The translations under genes were made by a program, and so were the position numbers. Positions 1-9,043 of a stretch of DNA of 64,000 nucleotides are shown one piece after another. Location of the stretch: contig NZ_QJHB01000003.1 of NCBI RefSeq assembly GCF_003260275.1, positions 1 to 64,000 of the forward strand, given 5' to 3'. The notes beneath the pieces are model-generated. The model saw nothing but the letters and a program-made list of their open reading frames with translations, had not been told where the DNA came from and searched no databases. The DNA comes from Homoserinimonas sp. OAct 916 (GTDB taxonomy: Bacteria > Actinomycetota > Actinomycetes > Actinomycetales > Microbacteriaceae). Within the stretch, counting starts at the first letter, position 1. Every line of letters begins with the position of its first letter.

Positions 1-84
1 AGTCGACGCCGGCACTCGGCGCTCGGCTACCGGCGCCCCAACGAAGTGCACTACGATTACCAAAAGCCAGCCACGGCAGCGTAA
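1..84 (+). CDS. IS3-family transposase OrfB, C-terminal fragment (partial)
   Basis: Frame 1 reads 27 codons to a TAA at 82-84. The peptide contains RRHSALGYRRPNEVHYDY, the typical C-terminal signature of IS3-family OrfB integrases (rve domain), where HSALGY precedes the P-x-E motif. The catalytic DDE residues lie upstream, outside the window. Only the 3' end is visible, so whether the element is intact or active cannot be judged. Confidence 0.85.
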   Translation, partial: SRRRHSALGYRRPNEVHYDYQKPATAA

Positions 85-127
85 GAATTCAATCGAATCC
101 GCTGTCCGAAATCACCGCAGCAGCCCA
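1..127 (+). mobile_element. Right end of an IS3-family insertion sequence
   Basis: The window opens inside an IS3-type element. The last 27 codons of its transposase are followed by about 43 non-coding bases ending near base 127 in a segment (TGTCCGAAATC at 105-115, then CAGCCCA at 121-127) that resembles terminal inverted repeats of this family; that resemblance is from memory. To the right, the minus strand immediately resumes a DUF222 reading frame, which supports a boundary around 126-128. The left part of the element lies outside the window, so target duplication and the matching left repeat cannot be checked. Confidence 0.7.
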
Positions 128-989
128 GGTCGTACCGTTGCTGAAAGGTCACCCCGCCGCACGTCGCGGCCGCCCGTTGCGCGTACCGGCCGAGCCTGCC
201 CGGGGTGGTGTCGGCCGCTTTGTCCAACACCGCCTGTTCGTAGACGGACCGGGCGGTGTCGTCCTGGATGGGCAGGCCGTGGTCGGCGATCACCCGGATA
301 TGGCCCAGGTCGATGCGGCCGTCGTTGAGAGCGGCAACCGCTGCCGGGTAGTCGGTGACGAACCGTTCCGCGTCAGCGAGGCGGCGACCCATGGCGCGGT
401 CAGAGACCCGGTGGGCCGCGGCGAGGTCGGCGACCAGGGACCGGTGCGCGATCGCCGTGTCACAACCGTACAGTTCGGTGTTACCGGCCCGCACCCACAC
501 CGCCAGGGTCGCCAACTCGTGCAACTCCTGGGCCTGCAGGGCACCCATCTGCTGCCGGATCGCCACCGTGCGGGCGATCGCCGCCGCCGCCTTCTCATCA
601 CCGGCACCAACCAGGACAGCGTTCCCAACTACAGCAGACTCGTCGGCACTCGACTCATCAGCCCCGGAGCTGTCAGCTTCGCGTCCACCGGTACCGGGTG
701 CACCCGCACAGGCCCCATCAGCGTCGGGCCGGGCGGTGTCGAGTCGGGCGGTGTCGAGTTCGTCGGCACAGGGTGCGTCCGCACCGAGCCCATCCGCACC
801 GAGCCCATCCGTACAGAGTCCATCCGCGCGGAGCCCGTCTGGGCCGGCGAGTGCGCGATCTTCCCCAGTGGTCTCGTCGAACCCGGGCGGGTTGGTTGGG
901 ATGTTCGACTGAACCGGTAACCGGTAGTCGGCCGGAGCCCCGGCCAAGCGAGGCTCTTCATTCTCGCGAGAATCGAACATATGTTCCAT
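57..989 (-). pseudogene. DUF222/HNH endonuclease (13E12-type), interrupted by IS3
   Basis: The minus-strand frame starts at ATG 989 (a second ATG lies at 980, and a TTG is possible at 1001). It encodes an acidic, low-complexity N-terminus of Ala-Asp-Gly-Leu-like repeats, then the helical start of a DUF222 domain (QQMGALQAQELHELATLAVW onward, with the RRLADAERFV and DDGRIDLGHIRVIA-like segments). Family members normally run 400-500 residues and end in an HNH nuclease. Here the native sequence stops after TFQQRYD, and the last ~23 codons to the stop at 57 are read from the inserted IS3 end. The rest of DUF222 and the HNH domain are missing from this side, so it is almost certainly non-functional. 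These genes are multicopy in actinobacteria and often associated with mobile DNA. Confidence 0.75.
731..840 (-). repeat. 15-bp coding minisatellites in the DUF222 gene
   Basis: Two adjacent 15-bp arrays lie in frame in the N-terminus of the DUF222 gene: GGGCGGTGTCGAGTC at 731-745 and 746-760 (one mismatch), and GCACCGAGCCCATCC at 781-795 and 796-810 with diverged copies at 811-825 and 826-840. The period is a multiple of three, so length changes keep the frame. They produce the DTARL and ADGLG-like peptide repeats. Confidence 0.85.
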
Positions 990-1272
990 ATAAGAATTCA
1001 ATCATGACCGACCGACATCCGCCGCAGTAGAGAGACGAGCTGTGGATAACTCCAATTTCTTCAGCCTGGGCGGCACACCAATGGGCTCAACTCACGAAGA
1101 CGGCACCACGCGATCTGGATGGACAGTGCTCCCCGCGTGGAGTAGGCAGGAGGCCTCCGAACTGCGGCAGGGCCAGGGGCGCGAACCTCGTGGGCGCGCG
1201 AGTATTGGATGTTCCAGCGGCAGAGCGCCCCGGGGGGAGAGGGGACCCGATCAGGGGCATCAGCGTCACGGG

Positions 1273-1352
1273 TTACCAGAGCCAGTAATTACCAGAGCCA
1301 GTGATTACCAGAGCCAGTGATTACCAAAGCCAGTGATCAGGAGAGCCTGTGA
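1273..1352. repeat. 16-bp tandem array between the DUF222 gene and phoU
   Basis: Five adjacent 16-bp units: TTACCAGAGCCAGTAA at 1273-1288, TTACCAGAGCCAGTGA at 1289-1304 and 1305-1320, TTACCAAAGCCAGTGA at 1321-1336, and a decayed copy at 1337-1352. The array is 30 bp past the phoU stop, in its 3' flank. The rest of the 990-1381 gap holds no convincing gene on either strand; the small frames there have no family resemblance and no ribosome site. Confidence 0.9.
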
Positions 1353-1381
1353 CTACCAGGGCCCCTCCGCACCGAGAGCCC

Positions 1382-2041
1382 CTAGTCCTCGCCTGGCCCA
1401 CCCAGCCAGTCACCGGTCGCGAGATACTGAACCTTTTTTGCGATGGAGACCGCGTGATCGGCAAAGCGCTCGTGGTAACGGCTCGCAAGCGTGGCGTCGA
1501 CGGTGACGACGGTGCCGCCCTTCCACGCCTCACCCAGCATCTTGTCGAACACGCTCAGGTGCAGGTCGTCGATCTGGTCGTCGTCATTGCGAATCTCTTC
1601 GGCCAGACGGATGTCCTCGGTCACCAACAACTCGGTGAGCTTCTCCGAGATGGCGACATCGAGACGGCCCATCTCCAAAAACGTGCTGCGCAGCGCCTTG
1701 GGGACAACTTTGTCCGGAAACCGGTAGCGGGCGAGCTGAGCGATGTGTTCGGCCATGTCTCCCATGCGCTCGAGCGAGGAACTGATTCGCAGCGCACTGA
1801 CCACCATCCGCAGGTCGCGGGCGACCGGCTGCTGACGGGCGAGGATCTGGATCGACAACTCATCCAGACTGACGACCAACTCGTCGATCTGGTTGTCGTC
1901 CTCGATCACGGTCTCGGCCAAGGCCACATCCGACTCGTTGAATGCGCGCGTGGCCCGTTCGATCGAGCGGGTGACCAGACGGGAGATCTCGACCAGTCTC
2001 TCCTGTACTTCTTGAAGTTCCTGCTGGAAGACTGCGCGCAT
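1382..2041 (-). CDS. phoU: Phosphate-signalling regulator PhoU
   Basis: This 219-aa protein begins MRAVFQQELQEVQERLVEIS and consists of two homologous three-helix PhoU domains (about 10-100 and 115-205). The metal-binding type motifs are visible in degenerate form (IEDDNQIDELV, RMGDMAEHIAQLA, RNDDDQIDDLH, ERFADHAVSIAKKV). PhoU is a cytoplasmic negative regulator that links the Pst phosphate transporter to the SenX3/PhoR-type kinase. The start at 2041 is preferred over an upstream codon because it matches the family N-terminus. It is divergent from senX3 across 189 bp, the usual actinobacterial arrangement. The pst transporter genes are not in the window. Confidence 0.95.
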   Translation of the reverse strand: MRAVFQQELQEVQERLVEISRLVTRSIERATRAFNESDVALAETVIEDDNQIDELVVSLDELSIQILARQQPVARDLRMVVSALRISSSLERMGDMAEHIAQLARYRFPDKVVPKALRSTFLEMGRLDVAISEKLTELLVTEDIRLAEEIRNDDDQIDDLHLSVFDKMLGEAWKGGTVVTVDATLASRYHERFADHAVSIAKKVQYLATGDWLGGPGED

Positions 2042-2217
2042 ACGTGTCTGATTCCTTACTCTTGGCTGCCGGTCAAGTCTAGCGATCCGGTCGGCGGACA
2101 CCCCGTCATTGCCCATCCTGCGGGAATGGCGTGAACGAGCGGTGCCGCCCAGATGAACACTGGGCTAACGATCCGTGGTTCCACATGACATCGCGCCCCG
2201 GGACTATCAGAAGTCAG

Positions 2218-2231
2218 TAACCTGAACATTA
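2218..2231 (+). promoter_or_regulatory. Probable leaderless promoter of senX3
   Basis: TAACCT (2218-2223) lies 7 nt before the ATG at 2231 and no Shine-Dalgarno sequence is visible, the geometry expected of an actinobacterial -10 box serving a leaderless mRNA. No convincing -35 or PHO box was identified by eye. Confidence 0.45.
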
Positions 2232-3364
2232 TGGATCCTGGCTGGTTGGTGCTCGTAGCCCTCGCGCTCGGCATCGGGGTTGGCGCGGGTTTCGTGCTGC
2301 TGATGCACCACGCCGCCGGTACGGGAGCGCGTGCCGCGGAGGTCGTGAACCCCAACGTTCCTGACGGTATCGACCAGGTGCTCGACGTTCTCGAATCGGC
2401 CGGGATCGTGCTTGACCCGAGCAACAATGTGGTCAAGGTCTCGCCCGGGGCACTGGCGCTCGGGCTCATCTGGAACCGCACATTGGCGCATCCGGAGTTG
2501 ATCGAAATCGTTGACGAGGTGCGGGATTCCGGAGATCCGGTCACCCGCGAGATCGAGGTGAGCCGCGGGCCGCTGGGGGAGGCGAGCCTGTTCCTCTCGG
2601 TTCGCGTGGCACGACTCGGCACCCGGTACGTGATTCTGTTCGCCGATGACCGTACCGAACTGCATCGGCTCGATGATGTTCGCCGCGACTTCGTGGCCAA
2701 CATCAGCCACGAGCTGAAAACCCCGATCGGGGCGGTGAGCCTGCTGGCCGAGGCCTTGAGCGAGGCTTCCCGCGACCCCGCGCGCGTGAAGAAATTCGCC
2801 AAGCGACTCACGACGGAATCGGCGAGGTTGGGGAGGATCACCCAGGAACTCATCCAACTGTCGCGCCTGCAGGCGGCGGATGCACTGGGCAGCCGCCATC
2901 TGGTGAACGTCGACGACGTGATCAGCCAGGCGTTGGATCTGAACGATGTGGCAACCGAGGTGCGACGGGTGGATGTCGTTGTTGGCGGCACCACGGGCGC
3001 CCACGTGTACGGTGACATGCCGTTGCTCGTGATCGCGGTGCAGAACCTGATCTCCAACGCGATCGTCTACTCGGCGAAAGGGTCGCGCGTGGGGATCGGG
3101 GTGCGAGTTGTCGACGGGATTGTCGAGATCGCCGTCACTGACCAGGGATCAGGGATAGACCCGGATGACCTGGAGCGGATCTTCGAACGATTCTTTCGGG
3201 TGGACCAGGCTCGGTCCCGCCATACCGGTGGCACCGGGTTGGGCCTCAGCATCGTCAAACACACCGTCGAGAACCACGGCGGCGAGGTGCTGGCCTGGTC
3301 TCAACTGGGACGCGGCTCGACATTCACCATCCGGATCCCGCTCGCCGACGAGGAACTCGCATGA
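2231..3364 (+). CDS. senX3: SenX3-type phosphate sensor histidine kinase
   Basis: This 377-aa membrane kinase has one N-terminal transmembrane segment (about 5-25), a PAS-like region (about 43-145), a HisKA domain with FVANISHELKTPIGA (phospho-acceptor His160), and a HATPase_c domain with N-box NLISNAIVYS, the DQGSGI G1 box and the GTGLGLSIVKH G2 box. The single membrane helix plus PAS layout matches SenX3 rather than PhoR kinases with a large extracytoplasmic loop. Its stop overlaps the regX3 start by 4 bp (ATGA), so the two are translationally coupled. It is expected to control the phosphate-starvation regulon with PhoU as inhibitor. Confidence 0.93.
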   Translation: MDPGWLVLVALALGIGVGAGFVLLMHHAAGTGARAAEVVNPNVPDGIDQVLDVLESAGIVLDPSNNVVKVSPGALALGLIWNRTLAHPELIEIVDEVRDSGDPVTREIEVSRGPLGEASLFLSVRVARLGTRYVILFADDRTELHRLDDVRRDFVANISHELKTPIGAVSLLAEALSEASRDPARVKKFAKRLTTESARLGRITQELIQLSRLQAADALGSRHLVNVDDVISQALDLNDVATEVRRVDVVVGGTTGAHVYGDMPLLVIAVQNLISNAIVYSAKGSRVGIGVRVVDGIVEIAVTDQGSGIDPDDLERIFERFFRVDQARSRHTGGTGLGLSIVKHTVENHGGEVLAWSQLGRGSTFTIRIPLADEELA

Positions 3365-4038
3365 CCCGCATCCTGCTCGTGGAGGACGAGCCCTCGCTGA
3401 GCGAACCGCTCATCTATCTGCTCGAGAGGGAGGGCTACACGGTCAAGCTAGCCGAGGATGGCCCGACCGCACTGGAGAAATTCGCACGCAAGCGATTCGA
3501 CCTGGTGCTGCTCGACCTGATGTTGCCGGGCATAGCCGGCACCGAGGTCTGCCGGCGCATTCGGGCAACGTCTGCCGTGCCGATCATCATGCTCACTGCG
3601 AAGGATTCCGAGATTGACATCGTGGTCGGTCTGGAGCTGGGGGCAGATGACTACGTCACCAAGCCCTACAAGAGCCGCGAGCTGCTCGCGCGTATCAAGG
3701 CGGTGAGCCGGCGTCGGGATGAGGTCGCCGATGACCTCGAAGTGCTTGAAGCCGGAGCGGTCCGAATGCATCTGGAACGTCACCAGGTCGAGGTCGACGG
3801 GGCTCCCGTTGCCATGCCGCTGAAGGAATACGAGTTGCTCGAGTACTTGATGCGCAATGCCGGCAGGGTGCTCACTCGGGGCCAATTGATCGACCGGGTC
3901 TGGGGCAGCGACTATGTCGGCGACACCAAGACGCTCGATGTGCATGTGAAGCGTCTGCGTTCAAAGATCGAAACAGAACCATCGAGCCCGGTGAGACTGG
4001 TCACCGTGCGCGGCCTCGGCTACCGCTTCGAGCGGTGA
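3361..4038 (+). CDS. regX3: RegX3-type OmpR-family response regulator
   Basis: The 225-aa protein has a receiver domain (MTRILLVEDEP start, phospho-acceptor Asp52 in LLDLMLPG, conserved Lys in DDYVTKPYKSREL) followed by a winged-helix Trans_reg_C domain (LKEYELLEYLMRNAGRVLTR, then TKTLDVHVKRLRSKIE and VRGLGYRFE). It is the cognate partner of the overlapping SenX3 kinase and a phosphate-responsive transcription factor. In many actinobacteria regX3 is followed by carD and ispD/ispF before cysS; here only a repeat array and a lipoprotein gene intervene. Confidence 0.93.
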   Translation: MTRILLVEDEPSLSEPLIYLLEREGYTVKLAEDGPTALEKFARKRFDLVLLDLMLPGIAGTEVCRRIRATSAVPIIMLTAKDSEIDIVVGLELGADDYVTKPYKSRELLARIKAVSRRRDEVADDLEVLEAGAVRMHLERHQVEVDGAPVAMPLKEYELLEYLMRNAGRVLTRGQLIDRVWGSDYVGDTKTLDVHVKRLRSKIETEPSSPVRLVTVRGLGYRFER

Positions 4039-4127
4039 CAGGCGGGGCTACAAGCCGCAGGAACAGCTGACGGTCGGAACATCTGCCGACCAGAACTGCA
4101 AATAGCCAGTACCACTCGCGACCTGCA

Positions 4128-4238
4128 CCACTCGCAAACGGTGCCACTCGCAAACGGTGCTACTCACAAACAGCGTTATTTGCAAACCCTGCTATTCGCA
4201 GACGTGTTATTTGCAAACCCTGCTACCCGCGAACAGTG
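4128..4238. repeat. 16-bp tandem array in the regX3/lipoprotein convergent gap
   Basis: Seven units of about 16 bp: CCACTCGCAAACGGTG at 4128-4143 and 4144-4159, CTACTCACAAACAGCG at 4160-4175, TTATTTGCAAACCCTG at 4176-4191, a 15-bp unit at 4192-4206, TTATTTGCAAACCCTG at 4207-4222 and CTACCCGCGAACAGTG at 4223-4238. The array ends exactly at the lipoprotein gene's stop codon (4239-4241). No classical terminator hairpin was seen in this gap. Confidence 0.9.
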
Positions 4239-4712
4239 CTACTTGACTGGCTCGAGGCCCTTGTACGGCCCCAACGCGCTGGTCAGTACCGGCACCAGGA
4301 GTTGTTGACCCTCGGCGTCACCGTACTGGAAGTAGACCGGGGCCAGCGCGCCGGCCTGAACGCCCACGTTGCTGAAAGTCAGCTGGGGGGCCTGGTCGGA
4401 GCCGAACACGTTCAGTGTGGTGTTGTTGACCGGCACCGCGTTCTTCACCGATGTGCTGGGGCCTTCGACCTCGATGTTCAGCAACTGGTTGGCGTCAGAG
4501 TTGTTCGCAACCGTCACCACAAGGTTTGCGTTCTGGTTGTCGTCGGTGATCAGGATCGCATTCAGGATGCGCATCTCGCCCACGGCCACGTTCGCCCCGT
4601 CGCCGGCGTCATATTGGATGGTGGTCGCCTGGGGCACGAGAAGGTTGCAGGCGCTCGTTCCGAGTAGCACGCCGACTGCCAATACGACGGATGCCGCGAT
4701 ACGGACCTTCAC
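4239..4712 (-). CDS. Secreted lipoprotein, LpqE-like
   Basis: The 157-aa protein has a signal peptide ending in LGTSAC, with the lipidation cysteine at residue 22, followed by an all-beta-looking domain (VAVGEMRILNAILITDDN, VVTVANNSDANQLLNIEVEG). Start GTG 4712 has a GGAGG Shine-Dalgarno 5 nt upstream. The position between regX3 and cysS and the sequence character match the mycobacterial LpqE lipoprotein family, which some classifications relate to copper chaperones of the PCu(A)C type. No Met/His copper motif is obvious here, so no function is assigned. Expected to be anchored to the outer face of the membrane. Confidence 0.7.
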   Translation of the reverse strand: MKVRIAASVVLAVGVLLGTSACNLLVPQATTIQYDAGDGANVAVGEMRILNAILITDDNQNANLVVTVANNSDANQLLNIEVEGPSTSVKNAVPVNNTTLNVFGSDQAPQLTFSNVGVQAGALAPVYFQYGDAEGQQLLVPVLTSALGPYKGLEPVK

Positions 4713-4958
4713 TCAAGCCTCCAGGATTGTTTTGGTGCAAATCAAGTTCTGTGCCACCGTTTCGCAGGCCAATCTGCGCGGTACAGGGGTCAATCGAGCT
4801 TAGTTTATTATCTGCGACCTCACCAGCGCACTTCGGCAGGCCCACAAGTCGCCGATTCAGTGAAGCGTTGGCCGGCAACCGAGGCGATCGAGCACTGGTC
4901 CGCAACCACTGATCGTGTAACACAACAGACACACGGGACCGGGGCCGCCCGGGGCAGA

Positions 4959-4971
4959 TAAGATTTGGGCG
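4959..4971 (+). promoter_or_regulatory. Probable leaderless promoter of cysS
   Basis: TAAGAT (4959-4964) is followed by 6 nt and then the GTG start at 4971. No Shine-Dalgarno is evident, so a leaderless transcript is likely. This also favours GTG 4971 over the in-frame TTG at 4965. Confidence 0.5.
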
Positions 4972-6407
4972 TGGCACTCCAACTCTATGACTCTCGAACG
5001 CAGACCCTCGCCGATTTCACGCCGATCACTCCCGGCGCCGTCAGCATCTATGTCTGCGGGCCCACAGTGCAGTCGTCGCCGCACATCGGGCACTTGCGGT
5101 CAGCGCTGGTCTACGACCAGTTGCGTCGCTGGCTGACGTATTCCGGCTTCAACGTGACACTGGTGCGCAACGTCACCGACATCGACGACAAGATCCTGAT
5201 GAGCGCCCGGGAGGCGCAACAGGGCGGCAGCGACGAACAGTGGTGGGCGCTCGCCTACAGGGTCGAGCGTGAGTTCACCGCGGGTTACGACGCACTCGGC
5301 ATCCTGCCGCCCACGTATGAGCCGCGTGCCACCGGGAACATCCCCGAAATGATCGAGCTGATCGAGCGTCTGATTGAACGCGGTCACGCGTATGCCGCGC
5401 CCGACGACTCCGGCGACGTCTACTTCGACACTCTCAGTTGGCCCTCCTATGGAGAGCTCACTCACCAGAAGGTCGAGAACATGGACGCTGCGCCGGATGC
5501 CGATCCGCGTGGCAAGCGCGACGCACGCGACTTCGCACTGTGGAAGGGACACAAAACCGACGAGCCCGACTCGGCGTCTTGGCACGCCCCGTGGGGGCTC
5601 GGGCGCCCGGGTTGGCACATCGAATGCTCGGCGATGAGCACCAAGTTCTTGGGCTCCTCGTTCGATATCCACGGTGGTGGTCTCGACCTGCGGTTCCCCC
5701 ACCACGAGAACGAACTGGCCCAATCGAGGGCTGCGGGCGACGGTTTCGCCACCTACTGGTTGCACAACGGACTCGTTTCGATCGGCACCCAGAAAATGAG
5801 CAAGTCGTTGGGCAACTCCATCTATGCCGCTGAACTGCTGCACGAGGCACGCCCCCAAGTGGTTCGCTACTACCTCGGAGCGGCGCACTATCGGTCGAAC
5901 CTTGACTTCCATGACGGCGCCCTGGCCGAGGCCGAGGCCGCACTGGACCGCATCGAGGGCTTCTTGGAGCGCGCCAACCGCAGGTTGACCGACACCCGCT
6001 TCACCGGATCGGGTGTGGAGACCGTGCCCGATGAATTTCGCCAGGCGATGGACGACGACCTGGCGATGCCGCAGGCGCTCGCCGTTCTGCATGAGGCGGT
6101 GCGGGCCGGAAACGCCGCTCTCGACTCGGAAGATTTGGGCGCAGCGGCCACTATGCGGGGCGAGGTCTACGCGATGACCGAGGTGCTCGGCATCAACCCA
6201 CTCTCACCGCAGTGGCGGGCGAAAGCCGACTCGGCACCCCGGCAGGCCCTCGCCACACTGATTGAACGGTTGCTTGACGACCGCGCATCGGCCAGAGCCG
6301 GCCAGGACTGGGCCACGGCCGATCGGATTCGTGATGAACTGACAGAAGCCGGCGTCGAGATCGAAGACACCCCGACCGGCGCACATTGGAGTTTGACAAG
6401 TGAGTAG
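4971..6407 (+). CDS. cysS: Cysteinyl-tRNA synthetase
   Basis: The 478-aa class I synthetase charges tRNA-Cys. Visible signatures are the zinc-ligand cysteine in YVCGPTVQ (Cys29), the HIGH motif at 38-41 ([10 protein letters not shown]), WHIECSAMS with a second zinc-site cysteine, the [14 protein letters not shown] segment, and KMSKS at 275-279, followed by the DALR-type C-terminal helices. Length and order match the family (about 460-480 aa). The gene is 9 bp upstream of rlmB, the common actinobacterial cysS-rlmB pair. ispD/ispF, often just upstream, are not here. Confidence 0.97.
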   Translation: MALQLYDSRTQTLADFTPITPGAVSIYVCGPTVQSSPHIGHLRSALVYDQLRRWLTYSGFNVTLVRNVTDIDDKILMSAREAQQGGSDEQWWALAYRVEREFTAGYDALGILPPTYEPRATGNIPEMIELIERLIERGHAYAAPDDSGDVYFDTLSWPSYGELTHQKVENMDAAPDADPRGKRDARDFALWKGHKTDEPDSASWHAPWGLGRPGWHIECSAMSTKFLGSSFDIHGGGLDLRFPHHENELAQSRAAGDGFATYWLHNGLVSIGTQKMSKSLGNSIYAAELLHEARPQVVRYYLGAAHYRSNLDFHDGALAEAEAALDRIEGFLERANRRLTDTRFTGSGVETVPDEFRQAMDDDLAMPQALAVLHEAVRAGNAALDSEDLGAAATMRGEVYAMTEVLGINPLSPQWRAKADSAPRQALATLIERLLDDRASARAGQDWATADRIRDELTEAGVEIEDTPTGAHWSLTSE

Positions 6408-6416
6408 GCAGCGCGC

Positions 6417-7469
6417 GTGAAAAGTACAGGATCGAAGAAGCCAGGCCGCCCCGGCGCGGTGCGCAAGACCAACAAGGGGCCGCAAGTCGGCTCCGGAGGG
6501 CAGGGACGGCAGGCGTTGGAGGGCCGTGGAGCGACCCCCAAGGCAGAAGACCGCCCGTATCATCCCGCGGGGAAGGCCAAGGCTGCCAAAGAGCGCTACG
6601 CCGCCGCCGGTGGCAAGCCGGGCGCCAGTCGTGGCCAGTCCGGGCGGGGTCAGGGTGCCAAACCGGACACCCGCGGGCAGACACGCGGAAACCCGCAACG
6701 CCGCGGTGCCAAAGCCGACGACACCGAGGTGGTGACCGGTCGCAACTCCGTTCTCGAGGCGATCAGAGCCCGCATTCCCGCCACGGCGCTCTACGTGGCC
6801 ACCCGCATCGACATGGACGACCGGGTGAAGGAGGCGATGACTCTGGCAACGAAGTACGGCATCCCGATTCTTGAGGTGATGCGCCCCGAGCTCGATCGCA
6901 TGGGCGGGCACGACACCGTACACCAGGGGGTCGCGCTGAAGGTGCCCCCGTACGAGTACGCCGACCCGGAGACACTGCTGCAGAAGACGATCTCGCGCGC
7001 CCAGAAGCCGCTCTTCGTCGCCTTGGACGGAATCACCGACCCGCGCAACCTCGGCGCGATCATCCGATCGGTGGCCGCGTTCGGCGGCCACGGGGTGATC
7101 GTTCCGCAGAGGCGCTCGGTCGGCGTGACCGCCGCAGCCTGGAAGACCTCTGCGGGTGCCGCAGCCCGGTTGCCGGTGGCCATGGCAGCCAACCTCACCC
7201 AGACGCTCAAAGCGTTCAAGAAGGCCGGAGTCTTCGTGATCGGCCTCGACGGGGGCGGGGACACCGCGCTGCCGTCGCTCGAACTGGCAGACCGGCCGAT
7301 CGTCGTCGTGGTCGGCAGCGAGGGCAAAGGGCTCTCCCGCCTTGTCACCGAGACCTGCGACGCCATCGTGTCGATCCCGATCAGCGAGGCAACCGAGTCA
7401 CTGAACGCCGGTATCGCTGCGAGCGTCACACTGTACGAGATCTCCCGGCTGCGTGCCGGCGGCAAGTAG
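6417..7469 (+). CDS. rlmB: 23S rRNA 2'-O-ribose methyltransferase RlmB (SpoU/TrmH family)
   Basis: The 350-aa protein has a basic, Gly/Arg/Lys-rich unstructured N-terminus (about 1-100), a SpoU substrate-binding domain ([11 protein letters not shown] onward), and a SPOUT catalytic domain with the three family motifs: [34 protein letters not shown] and [19 protein letters not shown]. Known members modify G2251 of 23S rRNA. Start is GTG 6417, 9 bp after cysS, implying co-transcription. The long basic extension is common in actinobacterial members and may bind rRNA (inference). Confidence 0.93.
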   Translation: MKSTGSKKPGRPGAVRKTNKGPQVGSGGQGRQALEGRGATPKAEDRPYHPAGKAKAAKERYAAAGGKPGASRGQSGRGQGAKPDTRGQTRGNPQRRGAKADDTEVVTGRNSVLEAIRARIPATALYVATRIDMDDRVKEAMTLATKYGIPILEVMRPELDRMGGHDTVHQGVALKVPPYEYADPETLLQKTISRAQKPLFVALDGITDPRNLGAIIRSVAAFGGHGVIVPQRRSVGVTAAAWKTSAGAAARLPVAMAANLTQTLKAFKKAGVFVIGLDGGGDTALPSLELADRPIVVVVGSEGKGLSRLVTETCDAIVSIPISEATESLNAGIAASVTLYEISRLRAGGK

Positions 7470-7475
7470 CCGGCG

Positions 7476-8825
7476 GTGACTGTCGACGAGACGCCAGAAC
7501 TGAACGATCGGACCGCGGACCACTTCGACCCGGATGACCGCCATCCGCCGACGGCTCCCACCGGCGGCGTGCATATCTCGTCGGAACTCAAAGAGTTCTC
7601 ACCGGAACATCACGGCGCCTCCCGGGCTGACTATCGCGAGGCGTTCGCCACTCCGGGTATGGCGTGGCCGATTGTGGCCTCCCTGCTCGCACGCCTCCCG
7701 ATCGCCATGGGAAGTATCTCGATCCTGTTCTACATCCAGCGAACGACCGACACCTTCGCCAGTGCCGGATTCGTGGCCGGCGGGGAACTGCTGGGATTGG
7801 CCGCCGGGTCGGTCATTCAAGGCAAACTGATCGACCGGTTCGGGCCGACTCGCACCCTCGGCAGCGTTCTCGTCATCTTCCTGGGCCTGGCAGTAGCGCT
7901 GTTCGCCGCGATCGAGGCACACGCGCCACTCGCCGCATTGATCGGAATCGCTTTTCTGTTCGGCTCGGCTCAGCCGGCATTACCGCCCGCCTCGCGCGGG
8001 CTGTGGGGGCGGATGCTGCCTCCCGGGCGCGTTCGGGAGGCCGCCTACACCTACGAGGCGATCAGCTTGGAGACGTTCTTCATCCTTGGCCCAGCACTGG
8101 CTGGCATTCTGGCGACCTCAGCGTGGGCGGGCCTCGGACTTGCGGTGACGGTCATTCTCTTCACGGTCGGAACCGTGGCATTCATCACCAGCCCGCTCGT
8201 GCGTGCGTGGCGCCCGACGCGGGTGACCTCGGGTGCAGGCTCGGAGCCTGCGCGGCAGCTGATCAGGCAGCCGGGGATGCAGACCATGCTGCTGTTGGTT
8301 TTCGGCTTCGGCGTCGTGATCGGCTTCGCAGAGGTGGCGATCCCGGCAGCGGCCACCAAGGCTGGCCACCCCGCTCTCGGAGGTATCCTTCTCGGAGCCT
8401 GGTCGATCACATCTGTGATCTTCGGAATTTTCTACGCCGCAAAGCCGTGGCCCAAAGCCCTGCACATCCGTGGGCCCGTCCTGCTCGCCGGATTCACGGT
8501 CATGGTCGGCCTGATTGGCTTCACCGAGGGTCTCATCTGGTTGACGGTGGTGTTGATGATCTCCGGGATGCTGTCCACACCACAGGCGACTCTGCATTCG
8601 CTCCTGGTCGACCGCGTTGCGCCTGACCGGCTGTCGGGTGAGGCCTTCGCCTGGGTGACAACAGCAGTGACGATCGGAATCGGGCTCGGCCAGGCGATCT
8701 CCGGGCAACTGGTCGAGTCGCTCGGCTACCAGAGCGCCTTCCTGGTCGCCGTCGTGCCCGGCGTCGCCGCCGCCGGCTGGGCGTGGCTGAGGCGCGACAC
8801 GCTCACGCGCGAACGCAACCGCTGA
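7476..8825 (+). CDS. MFS transporter
   Basis: The 449-aa protein has a hydrophilic N-terminus of about 60 residues followed by around twelve hydrophobic segments, the pattern of a major facilitator permease. An A-motif-like GKLIDRFGPTR loop lies between helices 2 and 3. Start GTG 7476 is 6 bp after the rlmB stop, so it probably closes the cysS-rlmB transcript. Substrate cannot be deduced; drug or small-metabolite efflux is the usual guess for this subgroup. A perfect 7-bp hairpin follows the stop. Confidence 0.85.
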   Translation: MTVDETPELNDRTADHFDPDDRHPPTAPTGGVHISSELKEFSPEHHGASRADYREAFATPGMAWPIVASLLARLPIAMGSISILFYIQRTTDTFASAGFVAGGELLGLAAGSVIQGKLIDRFGPTRTLGSVLVIFLGLAVALFAAIEAHAPLAALIGIAFLFGSAQPALPPASRGLWGRMLPPGRVREAAYTYEAISLETFFILGPALAGILATSAWAGLGLAVTVILFTVGTVAFITSPLVRAWRPTRVTSGAGSEPARQLIRQPGMQTMLLLVFGFGVVIGFAEVAIPAAATKAGHPALGGILLGAWSITSVIFGIFYAAKPWPKALHIRGPVLLAGFTVMVGLIGFTEGLIWLTVVLMISGMLSTPQATLHSLLVDRVAPDRLSGEAFAWVTTAVTIGIGLGQAISGQLVESLGYQSAFLVAVVPGVAAAGWAWLRRDTLTRERNR

Positions 8826-8831
8826 TGGACG

Positions 8832-8848
8832 CCGGAGTGCGACTCCGG
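8832..8848. terminator. Hairpin after the MFS gene
   Basis: Perfect inverted repeat CCGGAGT-GCG-ACTCCGG begins 7 bp after the MFS stop. There is no U-tract, so it is at best a weak or factor-assisted terminator. Confidence 0.4.
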
Positions 8849-9043
8849 TGACCAAGTGAGGCAGGCGCGGGAGATGGCAATGGTGGCGACGGTGTCGAGG
8901 ACTGGTGCACCACTTCCCTGACATTCGCGTGATGGATCTTCCTGGACGGCCTGCGCTTGACCTGCCGTTACCATGTTCTTGAGGCGAAGGGGCAGGCCCC
9001 TGCGTCCAGGTTCGGTACCGAGGTTCGCCAGGGAGAGTGCGTG

